A stretch of 64,000 nucleotides of DNA, from positions 310,001 to 374,000 of the forward strand of contig JABTUF010000003.1 of NCBI GenBank assembly GCA_015075645.1, written 5' to 3'. Positions 48,419 to 58,735 of the stretch are shown here, in pieces. Below the pieces are notes generated by a model, which made no database searches, had not been told where the DNA came from, and was given only the letters and a program-made list of their open reading frames with translations. Within the stretch, counting starts at the first letter, position 1. Every line of letters begins with the position of its first letter. Origin of the DNA: Burkholderiales bacterium. Its GTDB lineage: Bacteria; Pseudomonadota; Gammaproteobacteria; Burkholderiales; Casimicrobiaceae. The position numbers and the translations under genes are program-made.

Positions 48419-48928
48419 TCACCGTCGTGCGGGAATGTCCCGGACGAGAGCCTCACGGTCGACGGCCTGCAGGAACCTCCGAAAATCGGACTGCGACATG
48501 CTTACGGTCGCCGTGCTGGCCATCGGGTGCATCAGCAGGCGGGGCGCCTGCGCGACGGAGCGGTCCAGAACGAGCGTGAATTTCGCCGGAGGCCCGTCGG
48601 CGACGAGCGCCAGGGGGCTCAGCGCCCCGGGACGAACGCCGAGCAGATCAGGCAGCTCGTGGTGCGGGCACAGCGACAGTCGCCCGGCGCCGAGTTCGCG
48701 CCCCAGACCGGCGAGGTCGACCGCCTTGTCCGGCACAGCGACGACCAGGAACTTCCGGTTCGCCGCCTTGCCTCGCACCGCCAGGCTCTTGCACCGCAAT
48801 CCCTCCAGCGACAGCGCGAGCTGCGCCGAATCGGCCATCGTGGCCACCGGAGCGTGCTCCGCAGAGAGGTAGGCGATTCCGCGCGCGTCGAGAAAACGCA
48901 GCAGACGATCTTGGTTCCAGTCGGACAC
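48419..48928 (-). CDS. YbaK/PrdX-type aminoacyl-tRNA deacylase
   Basis: 169 aa, a free-standing editing domain. Features of the PrdX/ProXp-ala branch are HAPVATMADSAQLA, the conserved Lys47 (CKSLAVRG) and late LLMHPMASTATVSMSQSDF. Relatives hydrolyse Ala-tRNA(Pro) or other mischarged tRNAs in trans. Starts 10 bases after the ABC ATPase stop, so it is probably the last gene of the LysR-lyase-transport operon, a striking place for an editing enzyme. Converges on clpA. Confidence 0.8.
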   Translation of the reverse strand: MSDWNQDRLLRFLDARGIAYLSAEHAPVATMADSAQLALSLEGLRCKSLAVRGKAANRKFLVVAVPDKAVDLAGLGRELGAGRLSLCPHHELPDLLGVRPGALSPLALVADGPPAKFTLVLDRSVAQAPRLLMHPMASTATVSMSQSDFRRFLQAVDREALVRDIPARR

Positions 48929-48938
48929 GACGGCGGCG

Positions 48939-49685
48939 CTACAGGACGTGGCTCAGGAACTCCCGCGTGCGCGGGTCCTGCGGGTTGTCGAAGAACGTCG
49001 CCGGGTCGCCGTGCTCGACGATGACGCCGCGATCGGTGAAGTGCACGTGATGCGCGACCTCGCGCGCGAAACGCATTTCGTGCGTCACGAGGATGCTGGT
49101 CATGCCCTCGTCGACCAGTTCGCGGATCGTGGCGAGCACTTCCTTCACCGTCTCCGGATCCAGCGCGGCGGTCACCTCGTCGAACAGCATGATGCTGGGC
49201 CGCATGGCCAGCGCCCGCGCAATCGCCACGCGTTGCTGCTGGCCGCCCGAGAGTTGGCCCGGGAAGGCGTTCTCCTTGCCCTTGAGCCGGACCTTGCCGA
49301 GGAGCTGGTGGGCGCGCTCCTCGACTTCGGAGCGGTCCTGACGCAAGACCTCGACCGGCGCGAGCATGAGGTTCTGCAGCACCGTGAGGTGCGGAAAGAG
49401 GTTGTACTGCTGGAACACCATCGACACGTCCTTGCGGAGCGCGATGCGCTCGGCATCGGTCGAGAGTTCGTGCACGGCGTGCCCCGCCGCGAACACTTCG
49501 CCCTTGTCGACGCGGACCAGTCCGTTGATGCAGCGCAGGAGCGTGGACTTCCCCGACCCCGACGGGCCGATGAGAGCAACGGCCTCTCCCCGGCGCACCT
49601 GCAGGGAGACATCGTGCAGCACGCGATTGGCACCGAAGGATTTCTCGACGTGGCGGATGTCGATGACGGGAGTGGCGTCGTTCAT
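48939..49685 (-). CDS. Polar amino-acid ABC transporter ATPase
   Basis: 248 aa, GlnQ/HisP group. Walker [26 protein letters not shown], signature LSGGQQQR, Walker B IMLFDEVTAALDPE and the His loop VTHEMRFAREV are complete. Start 49685 (MNDATPVIDI) is preferred; ATG 49709 is eight codons upstream. It energises the two permeases encoded just upstream with the binding protein at 52573. Confidence 0.93.
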   Translation of the reverse strand: MNDATPVIDIRHVEKSFGANRVLHDVSLQVRRGEAVALIGPSGSGKSTLLRCINGLVRVDKGEVFAAGHAVHELSTDAERIALRKDVSMVFQQYNLFPHLTVLQNLMLAPVEVLRQDRSEVEERAHQLLGKVRLKGKENAFPGQLSGGQQQRVAIARALAMRPSIMLFDEVTAALDPETVKEVLATIRELVDEGMTSILVTHEMRFAREVAHHVHFTDRGVIVEHGDPATFFDNPQDPRTREFLSHVL

Positions 49686-49705
49686 GGCACCTTTCCGGGC
49701 GACGA

Positions 49706-50470
49706 TCATGCGACGGCGTAGCGTGCTTCGAGGCGCCGCGTCCAGCGCGCGATCGGCGCGCAGTAGACGAAGAAGAGCAGGAGCACCAGGCCGTAGACGG
49801 GCATCAGCAGTGCCGGGCTCCCTTCGGCGGCGAGAACGGACCGGGCGACCGTGACGCTGTCCTCCACGCCGACGATCGAGACGAGTGGCGTGGCCATCAT
49901 CAGCACGGCGTACACGTTCATCCACGGCGGGAGCATGCGCTTGATCGCCTGGGGAAAGATCACCAGGCGCAGCGTCTGCATCCGGCCGAGCGCCATCGCA
50001 TCCGCGGCCTCCCACTGCCCCGAGGGGATCGACTGGATGCCACCGCGCACGACCTCGGCCACATTTCCCATGACGGGGAGCGCGAGGCCGACGATGCCCT
50101 TGGCCCACGCGGGAAAGGGAATGGACATGCCGAACACCGAGAAGTGGTAGGGCAGCAGCAACACGCAGAAGAAGAGCAGGACGAGCCACGGCGCGTTGCG
50201 GAAGAACTGCGTGATCCATTGGCAGCTCACGCGCACCCAGCGGCGGGTGGCGATCTGACCGACGCCGACCAGCGCGCCGAGCAGGGTGCCGATGGCCATC
50301 GACGCCACGCTGATGCCGAGATCGACGGCGAAACCCTGCAGGAGCAGCGGCAGCCATTTCACGAGCGCGAGCACGCTCCCGGGATCGCCCTCGGCTGCGA
50401 GCGCCGGCGTGGCCGCCACGACGAGGCCGATGCCCGCGAGGCAGCCCGGTGGTCGGTGGCGCAGGCTCAT
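49706..50470 (-). CDS. Amino-acid ABC transporter permease, second
   Basis: 254 aa, HisQ/HisM family. The EAA loop reads QWEAADAMALGRMQTLRLVIFPQAIK. An extra N-terminal hydrophobic stretch (about 10-28, ending PALAAEGDPGS) looks like a signal sequence joined to the permease, which is unusual. The start overlaps the preceding permease stop (TGATG). Confidence 0.9.
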   Translation of the reverse strand: MSLRHRPPGCLAGIGLVVAATPALAAEGDPGSVLALVKWLPLLLQGFAVDLGISVASMAIGTLLGALVGVGQIATRRWVRVSCQWITQFFRNAPWLVLLFFCVLLLPYHFSVFGMSIPFPAWAKGIVGLALPVMGNVAEVVRGGIQSIPSGQWEAADAMALGRMQTLRLVIFPQAIKRMLPPWMNVYAVLMMATPLVSIVGVEDSVTVARSVLAAEGSPALLMPVYGLVLLLFFVYCAPIARWTRRLEARYAVA

Positions 50471-51207
50471 CAGCGCCCCCATCCCGGAACGGCGACGGCG
50501 CGCTCGACCCGTCCCATGGCCCACGAGAACAGTCCGATCACCAGCATGTAGAACGCCAGGAGGATGACCATCATCTCGAAGGTATTGAGGTTCTCCGACC
50601 AGATCTGCGACGACGCGTACAGCAGTTCGGGCACGGCGATCGCATAGGCGTTCGTCGTCGTCTTGATCAGGTTGATGAGGTTGTTGTTGAGGCTCGGCAG
50701 GCTGATCCTGAGCGCGAGCGGCAGGACGATCCGGCGAAAAGCCTGGCCGCGATTGAGGCCGAGCGCCTCGGCCGCCTCCAGCGTCGTCGCCGGCACCGCC
50801 TCGATGCCGGCTCGGAAGATCTCGACGTTGAACGCGCCCGCGTAGAGCGTAAGCGCGACGATGGCCCAGCTGACGTTGCTCAGCACCGGTTGCGCGCTTC
50901 CGAATGCGCCGCTCAGGGTCGGACCGAGCGCGAAGTAGAAGAAGTAGAGCTGGACCAGCGGCGGCGTGTTGCGAAACACCTGCACGTAGAGATCGGTCAG
51001 CCGCGCGCCGAAGCGGACCTTCCTGAACTGGAGATACGCGCCCAGCGCACCGGCCAGCAGGCAGCCGACGATCGAGCCGACGGAGAGCAGGGCCGTGTAC
51101 GCGATGCCCTGGAGGAACAGCGTCCGGTCGTAGGCGTCGAAGAGGATCGTCAGGCTGAAGCCCGAGCTCGCGGCCAGGGAACGCAGGAACTCGGGGAGAG
51201 CGTTCAT
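50470..51207 (-). CDS. Amino-acid ABC transporter permease, first
   Basis: 245 aa with the HisM/GlnP membrane domain and EAA loop (TLEAAEALGLNRGQAFRRIVLPLALR). VFRNTPPLVQLYFFYFAL is a typical family segment. Pairs with the permease at 49706 as a heterodimer. The start overlaps the MmgE/PrpD stop by 4 bases (ATGA), so the transport genes are translated with the enzyme genes. Confidence 0.92.
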   Translation of the reverse strand: MNALPEFLRSLAASSGFSLTILFDAYDRTLFLQGIAYTALLSVGSIVGCLLAGALGAYLQFRKVRFGARLTDLYVQVFRNTPPLVQLYFFYFALGPTLSGAFGSAQPVLSNVSWAIVALTLYAGAFNVEIFRAGIEAVPATTLEAAEALGLNRGQAFRRIVLPLALRISLPSLNNNLINLIKTTTNAYAIAVPELLYASSQIWSENLNTFEMMVILLAFYMLVIGLFSWAMGRVERAVAVPGWGR

Positions 51208-52544
51208 GCCGCGAGCGGCTCCGGAGCGGCGAGCTCGGCGATCCGCCGCGTGTGCGCGATGCCGGCCGGTGACCGCAACAGGGAGGCGAGCATCGTGGCG
51301 CGCGTCTCGTCGACGCCGCCGAAGCGGGCGCAATCGAGGAACTTCGCAGAAACCTGCTCGTGCGTGAGCGGCCGCGTGGGCATGCCCGTCGCGGCCAGCA
51401 CGATCTTCGACACCTTGTTGCCGTCGCGCAGGTGGATCGTCACGGCGGACGCCTCGGGGGCGTCGCGGCGATCGCCGGGCGCGACCAGGGCCGGGTCTTC
51501 GCGCAGGGCAACGCGAGCCATCAACCGGGTGATGGCCGGCGATCGCAGCACGTCGTCACGAAGCTGCGCGAGGCCGACCTCGCCGAACACGAGGGCGCAG
51601 GCGATCGCGAACGGCATGCTGAACTGCGCCTGCGGGATCGTTGCCGGTCCGCGGTAGGTGAGGCAGCTCGTGACCAGCGGCGTCCCGCGGCACTCGACCG
51701 ATGCGACATCGTCGGCCGCGATCGAATGCGTCGCGCGCAACGCGAGGGTCGCCTCGATGGCGGCCTGTGCGGCCGAGCAGAGCGGATGGCGCTTGATCGC
51801 GACGCCGGGGTCGGTCAGTCCCCATTGATCGCCGAGACGGGTCAGGCGATCGCCGCTCCAGATTCCGGCATTGTGCACGTCGGCGAAGCCGAAATGGCCC
51901 TCGAGTGTTCCGGGCGTTCCGGTGATCCCGGCGCGTGCCGCTTGCGCGGCCTCGTAGCCGAGGCGCGCGGCGACCCCGTTCAGATAGGGCTTCGCCGTGC
52001 TGCCGTGGGAAACGCGAAGTCCGAGCGGCATGTTCGCGGCCAGTCGAAGGGCATTCGCCGTCTCGAAGGCTCTCAGCCCGAGCGCCCGGGCCGCGCCGCA
52101 CGACGCGCCGAGAATGCCCAGCGTCGTCGTGCACCAATGGCCGCCTTGGTACAGGTGGTCGGTGACGGTCTCGCCCATGGCGTACAGAACCTCGACCCCG
52201 GCAACGAAGGCTTCGAGCAAGAGCCGGCCGTCGCCGTCGCGGTGGTCGCAGGCGGCCATTACCGCCGGAAGGACCCCTGCGGTTCCATGGACGATGCCGG
52301 CGTAGCTCGTGTCGTCGTAGTCGAGCGCGTGAATCGCGACGCCGCCGAGGAAGGCGGATTCCGCGGCACCGAGCGGAATCCCGGTCAACGACGAAGAACG
52401 CGCATAGACGTCGGTCGCGCGGCCGGCCATCCAGACGCCGACACCGTCGATCAGGCAGGTTTCCGCCGCGCTCCGCACCGCGGGCGGAATGCCCGCCAGA
52501 TCGAGCGTCGCGACCCAGTGCGCGATGCGGTCTTCCGCGTCCAT
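51204..52544 (-). CDS. MmgE/PrpD-family protein, iminodisuccinate epimerase-like by context
   Basis: 446 aa, standard family length, no signal. N-terminal all-helical domain (DRIAHWVATLDLAG...CLIDGVGVWMAG, HALDYDDTSYAGIVHGTAGVLPAVMA) and a C-terminal alpha+beta domain with KRHPLCSAAQAAIEA and AQFSMPFAIACALVFGEVGL. Known members include 2-methylcitrate dehydratase, cis-aconitate decarboxylase and iminodisuccinate epimerase. Sitting with an aspartase-type lyase and amino-acid importer makes an epimerase or dehydratase acting on an imported aminocarboxylate most likely; the exact reaction is inference. Confidence 0.85.
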   Translation of the reverse strand: MDAEDRIAHWVATLDLAGIPPAVRSAAETCLIDGVGVWMAGRATDVYARSSSLTGIPLGAAESAFLGGVAIHALDYDDTSYAGIVHGTAGVLPAVMAACDHRDGDGRLLLEAFVAGVEVLYAMGETVTDHLYQGGHWCTTTLGILGASCGAARALGLRAFETANALRLAANMPLGLRVSHGSTAKPYLNGVAARLGYEAAQAARAGITGTPGTLEGHFGFADVHNAGIWSGDRLTRLGDQWGLTDPGVAIKRHPLCSAAQAAIEATLALRATHSIAADDVASVECRGTPLVTSCLTYRGPATIPQAQFSMPFAIACALVFGEVGLAQLRDDVLRSPAITRLMARVALREDPALVAPGDRRDAPEASAVTIHLRDGNKVSKIVLAATGMPTRPLTHEQVSAKFLDCARFGGVDETRATMLASLLRSPAGIAHTRRIAELAAPEPLAA

Positions 52545-52572
52545 GGCCGCAGCCGCTCGCCGCGCCGTCCCG

Positions 52573-53397
52573 TCAGGAGGACTTGCCCGGACTTGCTTTC
52601 ATGTCCTTCAGGAAGTCGCTCGGCTTCAGCCCCCACTTCTTCTCCGCGGCGATCAGAAACCCGCTGCTGTGCCAGTCGATCACGACCTTGCGGATGAAAT
52701 CGCCCCACGGGCCCTTCAGTTCGTCGAGGGGTACGGCCAACGCCCAGGGCTGGTAGTCCTCGACCGGCAACGGAGCGTCGTAGTCGGCCCACTTCGGATC
52801 TCCGCTCAGGAGGATCGACTCGATCAGCGTGCTGTCCTGGACGAAGCCTTCGCACGCACCGGTCAGGAGCGCGTTGAGCGCCTCGGTGCTTCCCGGGAAG
52901 GCCACGATGTTGGCGCCGTACTTCGTCGCCACCGGCCGGTTGTAATAGGCCCCCTGGGTGCCGCAGATCGCGCGGCCGCGGACGTCTTCCCAACGCTTGA
53001 TGCCGGAGTTCTTGCGGGTCAGCAGCGACGTCCCGCCGGCGTAGTAGAACGGCTCGATCACTCCGACGACCTTCCTGCGCTGGTCGTTCACCGACATGGT
53101 CGCGATGATCAGGTCGATGCGGCCCTGCTGGAGGAACTCGATGCGATTGGCCGTCTGCACCGGCACGAGCTCCAGCTTCACGTTCAGGCGGCGCGCGATG
53201 TCCGCGGCGAGGTCGGCCTCGAGGCCGACGGCGCGCCCGCTGGGATCCAGGTGGCCGAACGGCTTGTAGTCGGTCTTGACGCCCACGCGGACGACGCCTT
53301 CCTTCTTGATGCGGTCGAGCGCCGGGCTTTGCGCCCACGCCACCGCGGTCGAGATCAGGCCGAACAGGACCAGCACACCGGCGACGAACTTCTTCAT
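52573..53397 (-). CDS. Periplasmic polar amino-acid binding protein
   Basis: 274 aa, SBP family 3. A Sec signal (VAGVLVLFGLISTAVAWAQSP) precedes VRVGVKTDYKPFGHLDPSGRAVGLEADLAADIARRLN and LDLIIATMSVNDQRR, both standard. The ligand arginine expected in RIDLIIATMSVNDQRRK is present, consistent with binding an alpha-amino-acid group. Its genes for permeases and ATPase lie in the same operon, with MmgE/PrpD between. Confidence 0.93.
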   Translation of the reverse strand: MKKFVAGVLVLFGLISTAVAWAQSPALDRIKKEGVVRVGVKTDYKPFGHLDPSGRAVGLEADLAADIARRLNVKLELVPVQTANRIEFLQQGRIDLIIATMSVNDQRRKVVGVIEPFYYAGGTSLLTRKNSGIKRWEDVRGRAICGTQGAYYNRPVATKYGANIVAFPGSTEALNALLTGACEGFVQDSTLIESILLSGDPKWADYDAPLPVEDYQPWALAVPLDELKGPWGDFIRKVVIDWHSSGFLIAAEKKWGLKPSDFLKDMKASPGKSS

Positions 53398-53437
53398 GTC
53401 TCCTCCTCGGTCAGGTTGCCACCGTTAGCGAAACGAA

Positions 53438-54839
<1,402 letters not shown>

Positions 54840-54850
<11 letters not shown>

Positions 54851-55826
54851 CGTCTTTCCACGTCTGCAGTTGCACGAGCGGGGCCAGCGGAACCTCGAAC
54901 CGTCGCAGCCCGGTCTCGATCTCGCTCCCGAGGACTTCCCGCACGACGGCGAACGTCCGTCGCACGAGTTCCTCGTACTCACCCTTGCGCGCCACCAGGT
55001 ACATCCGTCTCGACGCCGCGAGGGCGGGGACGATTGCCGGAGCGACCGCGCGGGAGAAGCGCGCCGCCTGCAGCAGGCACAGCGGCGTCGTCACGCCCCA
55101 GCCGACGCCGCCGGCGACCATGGCGGTCATCGTGTCCGCCGTGTCGACTTCGAGGCGGCGTGGGAGATTGAGACGATGGCGTCTCAGCGTGCGGTCGATC
55201 TGGAGGCCGAGGTGCGATTGCGCATTGAACCGGACGATCGGCAATTGCCGCGACAGGGTCGCGAGGTCGGCGATCGACGCGATCCGGCCGCGCCAGGTTT
55301 TCGGCGTGATGACGAGGAACTGCTCGGAGAGCAGGCAGTGGCCGACGATGCCGTCGACGTCTTCGAGGGGATCGGTCGAGACGACGAGGTCCAGTTCCCG
55401 CCGCACGAGGGCTTCTCCCAGGCCCGGCGTGAGGCCGGTGCGCACGGAGAGTTGCGCGACGTCGCCCAACAGGCGCTGCACGACACGCGCCCCGCAGGTC
55501 GCCGCGAACGAGTCGACCAGTCCGAGGTTGACGTCCGGCTTGATCCACCGGCTCGCATCCACGACCACGCTGCGCAGGCGCGTCGCTTCCTCGAACAGGA
55601 CGTCGCCGCGGTTGCGCAGGGCGAGGCCGGCGGGTGTCAGCGTCAGCGGACGGGCGCTGCGATTGATCAGCACGGCGCCGAGGTCGTCCTCCATGGCGCG
55701 AATCGTCTGCGACACCGCCGACTGCGAAATGCCGAGGCGCTTGGCGGCGCGCGACATGTTGCAGTCACGGGCGGTGGCGAGGAAGACTTCCAGCGAGTGC
55801 ATGTCGATCAGGTGCGATTTGCGCAT
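54840..55826 (-). CDS. LysR-family transcriptional regulator, promoter-proximal gene of the operon
   Basis: 328 aa. Winged HTH (MHSLEVFLATARDCNMSRAAKRLGISQSAVSQTIRAMEDDLGAVL) and a two-lobed effector domain. Unusually it is the first gene of the same leftward operon as its probable targets rather than divergent. A T-N11-A palindrome (55886-55900) 60 bases upstream is a likely binding site, so autoregulation together with the catabolic genes is plausible. Confidence 0.93.
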
Positions 55827-55885
55827 GGCAGGCGAAGGAGATCGTAGGCAGTGGTAGAAGATATGTAAATGACGATTGCCACTAC

Positions 55886-55900
55886 ATTAGCAAACCTAAT
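55886..55900. promoter_or_regulatory. Candidate LysR-type operator (T-N11-A)
   Basis: ATTAG-CAAAC-CTAAT is a perfect 5+5 palindrome containing T-N11-A, in an AT-rich patch 60 bases before the LysR start. The AT content contrasts strongly with the surroundings. Confidence 0.6.
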
Positions 55901-56144
55901 ACTGAAGATTACCCAGGCCGCGAACCGCGCGAGCCGGCGCCGCGACCACCGGTCGTCGCGGGGGACGGATCCGGCGGCGCCGGATGAAATGCGCGGGTCT
56001 CAGCGGCGTGACCGCCGCGGCCGATCGTTGGTGTGCGCCGCGCGATCCGACCGTCGGGGCGACGTGCGAGATGCGGGAAACCGACGGGGCGGGGCGCCGA
56101 CGAGAAACGCTCGCCGCGCGATCGAGGTCCCGGACTTCAGGCGT
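55901..56144. other. Non-coding spacer between LysR operon and FmdE-like gene
   Basis: With the operator the gap 55827-56144 is 318 bases. Beyond the AT-rich operator and promoter patch (to about 55915), the rest is GC-rich, has no convincing gene, repeat or terminator, and probably holds only the 3' end of the leftward transcript from 56145. Confidence 0.6.
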
Positions 56145-56750
56145 TCAATCCGCGAACGTCACCAGTTCGGGATCGTCCGCGCGTTCGACCAGCATGCGTC
56201 GGACCCACTCCTGCCATGCGAGGGCGAACGCGCGCCGCGCGCCGGCATCCGCGGATTCGGCCAGCGCCGACTGCATCAGCGCGCGCAAGCCGGCGGGGCG
56301 CTCGACGACCTCGGGGTGGCAGGCGACCTCGACGAAGGCGCCGGTGTCGATGCGCGTGAAGCGCAGGTCGCCGGTGATCTTCGCGCCGTAGGAAATCAGG
56401 TTGCGCCGCGAGTGTCGGCCGGCGAGTCCCTTGAAGCCGCCGTCGCCCGCGGCGCCGGTGACGAGACCGACCACTGCGCCGATCACGCCGGCGACGCCCT
56501 CGTCGTGCATCTGTCGCACCTCGACGCGCACCTCGCCGCGACGCGGCAGCGCGTCGCCGTAGAGCCGCGCGAGCGCCTTCGCCGTCATCAGCCAGGCCCC
56601 GGCGACGGTCGGGCACGAATGCCCGGCGAGCTTCACGGCGTCGACGTAGGCGTACTCGATCACGCCGCCTTCCGCGGCGCCGAGCGTTTCGGCGAGCGGA
56701 TCGTGCGTGACGATCGGCGGGACCGCCTGGAAGAATGCCGGGACCTGCAT
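56145..56750 (-). CDS. FmdE-like domain protein, function unknown
   Basis: 201 aa from ATG 56750, no signal peptide. The segment AGHSCPTVAGAWLMTAKALARLYGD recalls the GHxCPGxxxG motif of the FmdE family (first seen beside formylmethanofuran dehydrogenase), and MHDEGVAGVIGAVVGLVTGAAGDGGFKGL resembles its second motif with His where a Cys often sits. The organism shows no methanogenic context. It lies 182 bases downstream of fccB, on the same strand, so a sulfur or metal role is possible. Confidence 0.5.
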   Translation of the reverse strand: MQVPAFFQAVPPIVTHDPLAETLGAAEGGVIEYAYVDAVKLAGHSCPTVAGAWLMTAKALARLYGDALPRRGEVRVEVRQMHDEGVAGVIGAVVGLVTGAAGDGGFKGLAGRHSRRNLISYGAKITGDLRFTRIDTGAFVEVACHPEVVERPAGLRALMQSALAESADAGARRAFALAWQEWVRRMLVERADDPELVTFAD

Positions 56751-56932
56751 GGGCCTGCTCCGGGTCGAAGCGGCGGGGTCGTGGCATCCCCGCGGAACCG
56801 CCATGGTGACCCGGACCGCGCGTCGGGACCACGACCTCCATCAAGGTCGGGAGGAACCGCCGGGCCGGCGGCCCGACCGGAGTCAGGGCGCGCGGCCATC
56901 AGGCTCCGCGCGCCCTTGACCGGTCTACGCAA

Positions 56933-58222
56933 TTACATCAATGCATCGGCCCAGATGTTCTGCGCCCACGCGAAGGCGAAGCGGCCCTCGAGTTCGCTCA
57001 TCGCGGGCGACAGTCCCCCCGAGCCGGGCACCGGCAGGATCGACTTCTTCGCGGCGTCGTACTGGTGCACCGACGCGACGTGCACCACCTCCTTGTCGGT
57101 GATGAAGCTGTAGCAGGTGTTGGTCAGCACGGGCGCCGGGTTGACCGGTTTCCCCGCGAGCAGGCTGAGGATCGCGGAGGCGGCCACCTTGGCGTGGTTG
57201 TTCGCCATGTGTCCGGACTTCGGCATCCCGGACGCGCTCTGGGTCGAGTCGCCCAGCACGTGAATGCCCTTGCCGCGGATCGACTCGAACGTCAGGAAGT
57301 CCACCTCGCACCAGCGGTCGTTCGCGGTCACGACGCCCGCGGTGCGCGCGATCGCGCCGGCGCGTTGCGGCGGTACGACGTTGATCACGTTCGCGCGCAC
57401 GTCGTTCCCGAACTCGAACTTGAGCGTGCGGGTGGCGAGGTCGACGTCGGCGAGCGCGTGGTTCGGCCGATACTCGACGATGCCCTTGTACTCCTCGTTC
57501 CAGGCCTTCGTGAAGAGTCCCTTCTTCGACGTGACGTCGGGGTTGGCGTCGAGGATGAGGACCTTCGAGCGCGGCTTCTGGCGCTTGAAGTACCACGCGA
57601 CCTGGCAGGCGCGCTCGTAGGGTCCGGGCGGGCAGCGGTAGGGCGCGAGCGGGATCGAGAGCGCGTAGACGCCGCCGTCCGGCATCGCCTCGAGCTGACG
57701 GCGCAGCAGCACGGTCTGCGGGCCCGCCTGCCACGCGTGCGGCGCGATCTCGACCGCGCGCGAGGGGTCGGCGCGGTACGACGGGATCGCGCCGAACATG
57801 AACTCGATGCCCGGCGACAGGACGAGGCGGTCGTACGTGAACGACTTTCCGCCCGCGGTCGTCACGACGCGACGATCGGCGTCGATGCCGGTCGCGGTGT
57901 CGCGCACGAAGTTCACGCCCCAGCGGGACGCCAGCGCGTCGTAGGGGGTCGTCACGTCGGCGATGGTCTTGCTGCCGCCGATCACGAGGTTCGACATCGG
58001 ACAGGAGACGAAGGCTTCGCGCGGCTCGATCAGCGTCACCTCGACGCTGCCGCCGCTCCACATGCGCAGGTACTTCGCCGCGGTCGCGCCGCCGTAGCCG
58101 CCGCCCACGACCACGACCTTGCCGCGGGCGCCGCCGCCCGGCGTGGTCGCGCAGCCCGGGAGGACACTCACGCCCGCCGCCGCCGCGGCCGCCTGCAGGA
58201 ACTCGCGTCTGTGCATCGTCAT
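56933..58222 (-). CDS. fccB: FccB, flavoprotein subunit of flavocytochrome c sulfide dehydrogenase
   Basis: 429 aa. Tat signal HRREFLQAAAAAAG. FAD motif VVVVGGGYGGATAAKYL, then FVSCPMSNLVIGG with the first redox Cys, and RCPPGPYERACQ plus a late NTCYSFI with further cysteines, matching the FCSD fold (C-terminal GLSPAMSELEGRFAFAWAQNIWADALM). It oxidises sulfide to polysulfide or sulfur and passes electrons to cytochrome FccA, encoded 10 bases upstream. Exported folded with FAD via Tat. Confidence 0.9.
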   Translation of the reverse strand: MTMHRREFLQAAAAAAGVSVLPGCATTPGGGARGKVVVVGGGYGGATAAKYLRMWSGGSVEVTLIEPREAFVSCPMSNLVIGGSKTIADVTTPYDALASRWGVNFVRDTATGIDADRRVVTTAGGKSFTYDRLVLSPGIEFMFGAIPSYRADPSRAVEIAPHAWQAGPQTVLLRRQLEAMPDGGVYALSIPLAPYRCPPGPYERACQVAWYFKRQKPRSKVLILDANPDVTSKKGLFTKAWNEEYKGIVEYRPNHALADVDLATRTLKFEFGNDVRANVINVVPPQRAGAIARTAGVVTANDRWCEVDFLTFESIRGKGIHVLGDSTQSASGMPKSGHMANNHAKVAASAILSLLAGKPVNPAPVLTNTCYSFITDKEVVHVASVHQYDAAKKSILPVPGSGGLSPAMSELEGRFAFAWAQNIWADALM

Positions 58223-58232
58223 GGCTGTCTCC

Positions 58233-58538
58233 TCACTTCGCCGGTTGCGCGGCGAACCAGCCCGCCATCGCGTCGATCTGCGCGTCGGTGAATCCCTTCG
58301 CGAGTTGCGGCATCACGGTGCCGGGGCGTGTGCCGGCCTTGAATCCGCGCATCTTGCTCGCCGTGTCGTCCTTCGACCTGCCCGCGAGCGAGTCGGTGCC
58401 GCCGCGGCTCACGCCGTTCGTGCCGTGGCAGTTTGCGCACGTCGCGGCAACGTCGCGCGCCTGCGTCGCGTCGGGTGTCTGCGCGAGGGCGGTCGTCGCC
58501 GCGAGGGCGAAGACCGGAATCGCCAAGATCGCCTGCAT
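58233..58538 (-). CDS. fccA: FccA-type monoheme cytochrome c
   Basis: 101 aa. Sec signal (ILAIPVFALAATTALAQT) and one heme site CANCHG, Met ligand likely in TVMPQLAKGF. A class I monoheme c like the short FccA/SoxE type, which takes electrons from FccB. Start ATG 58538 precedes the signal; upstream in-frame residues are unlikely. Confidence 0.88.
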   Translation of the reverse strand: MQAILAIPVFALAATTALAQTPDATQARDVAATCANCHGTNGVSRGGTDSLAGRSKDDTASKMRGFKAGTRPGTVMPQLAKGFTDAQIDAMAGWFAAQPAK

Positions 58539-58735
58539 AATCGTTTCCTCCGAAGTGAGCCCGGACGCATGTCGCCGGCCGTCGTGCGGCACGCAGGGCA
58601 TCGATAGGATAGCCTTTTAAGTTTCATGGGTATACACGCCGGACGGAAGACGTGGATCTCCGGAAGGGAGTCGCTGGTCGCGGCTCGTCCGGTGGCGACG
58701 GGAACGGTGCACGATCGCCGCAGGGCGGCGGGCGG

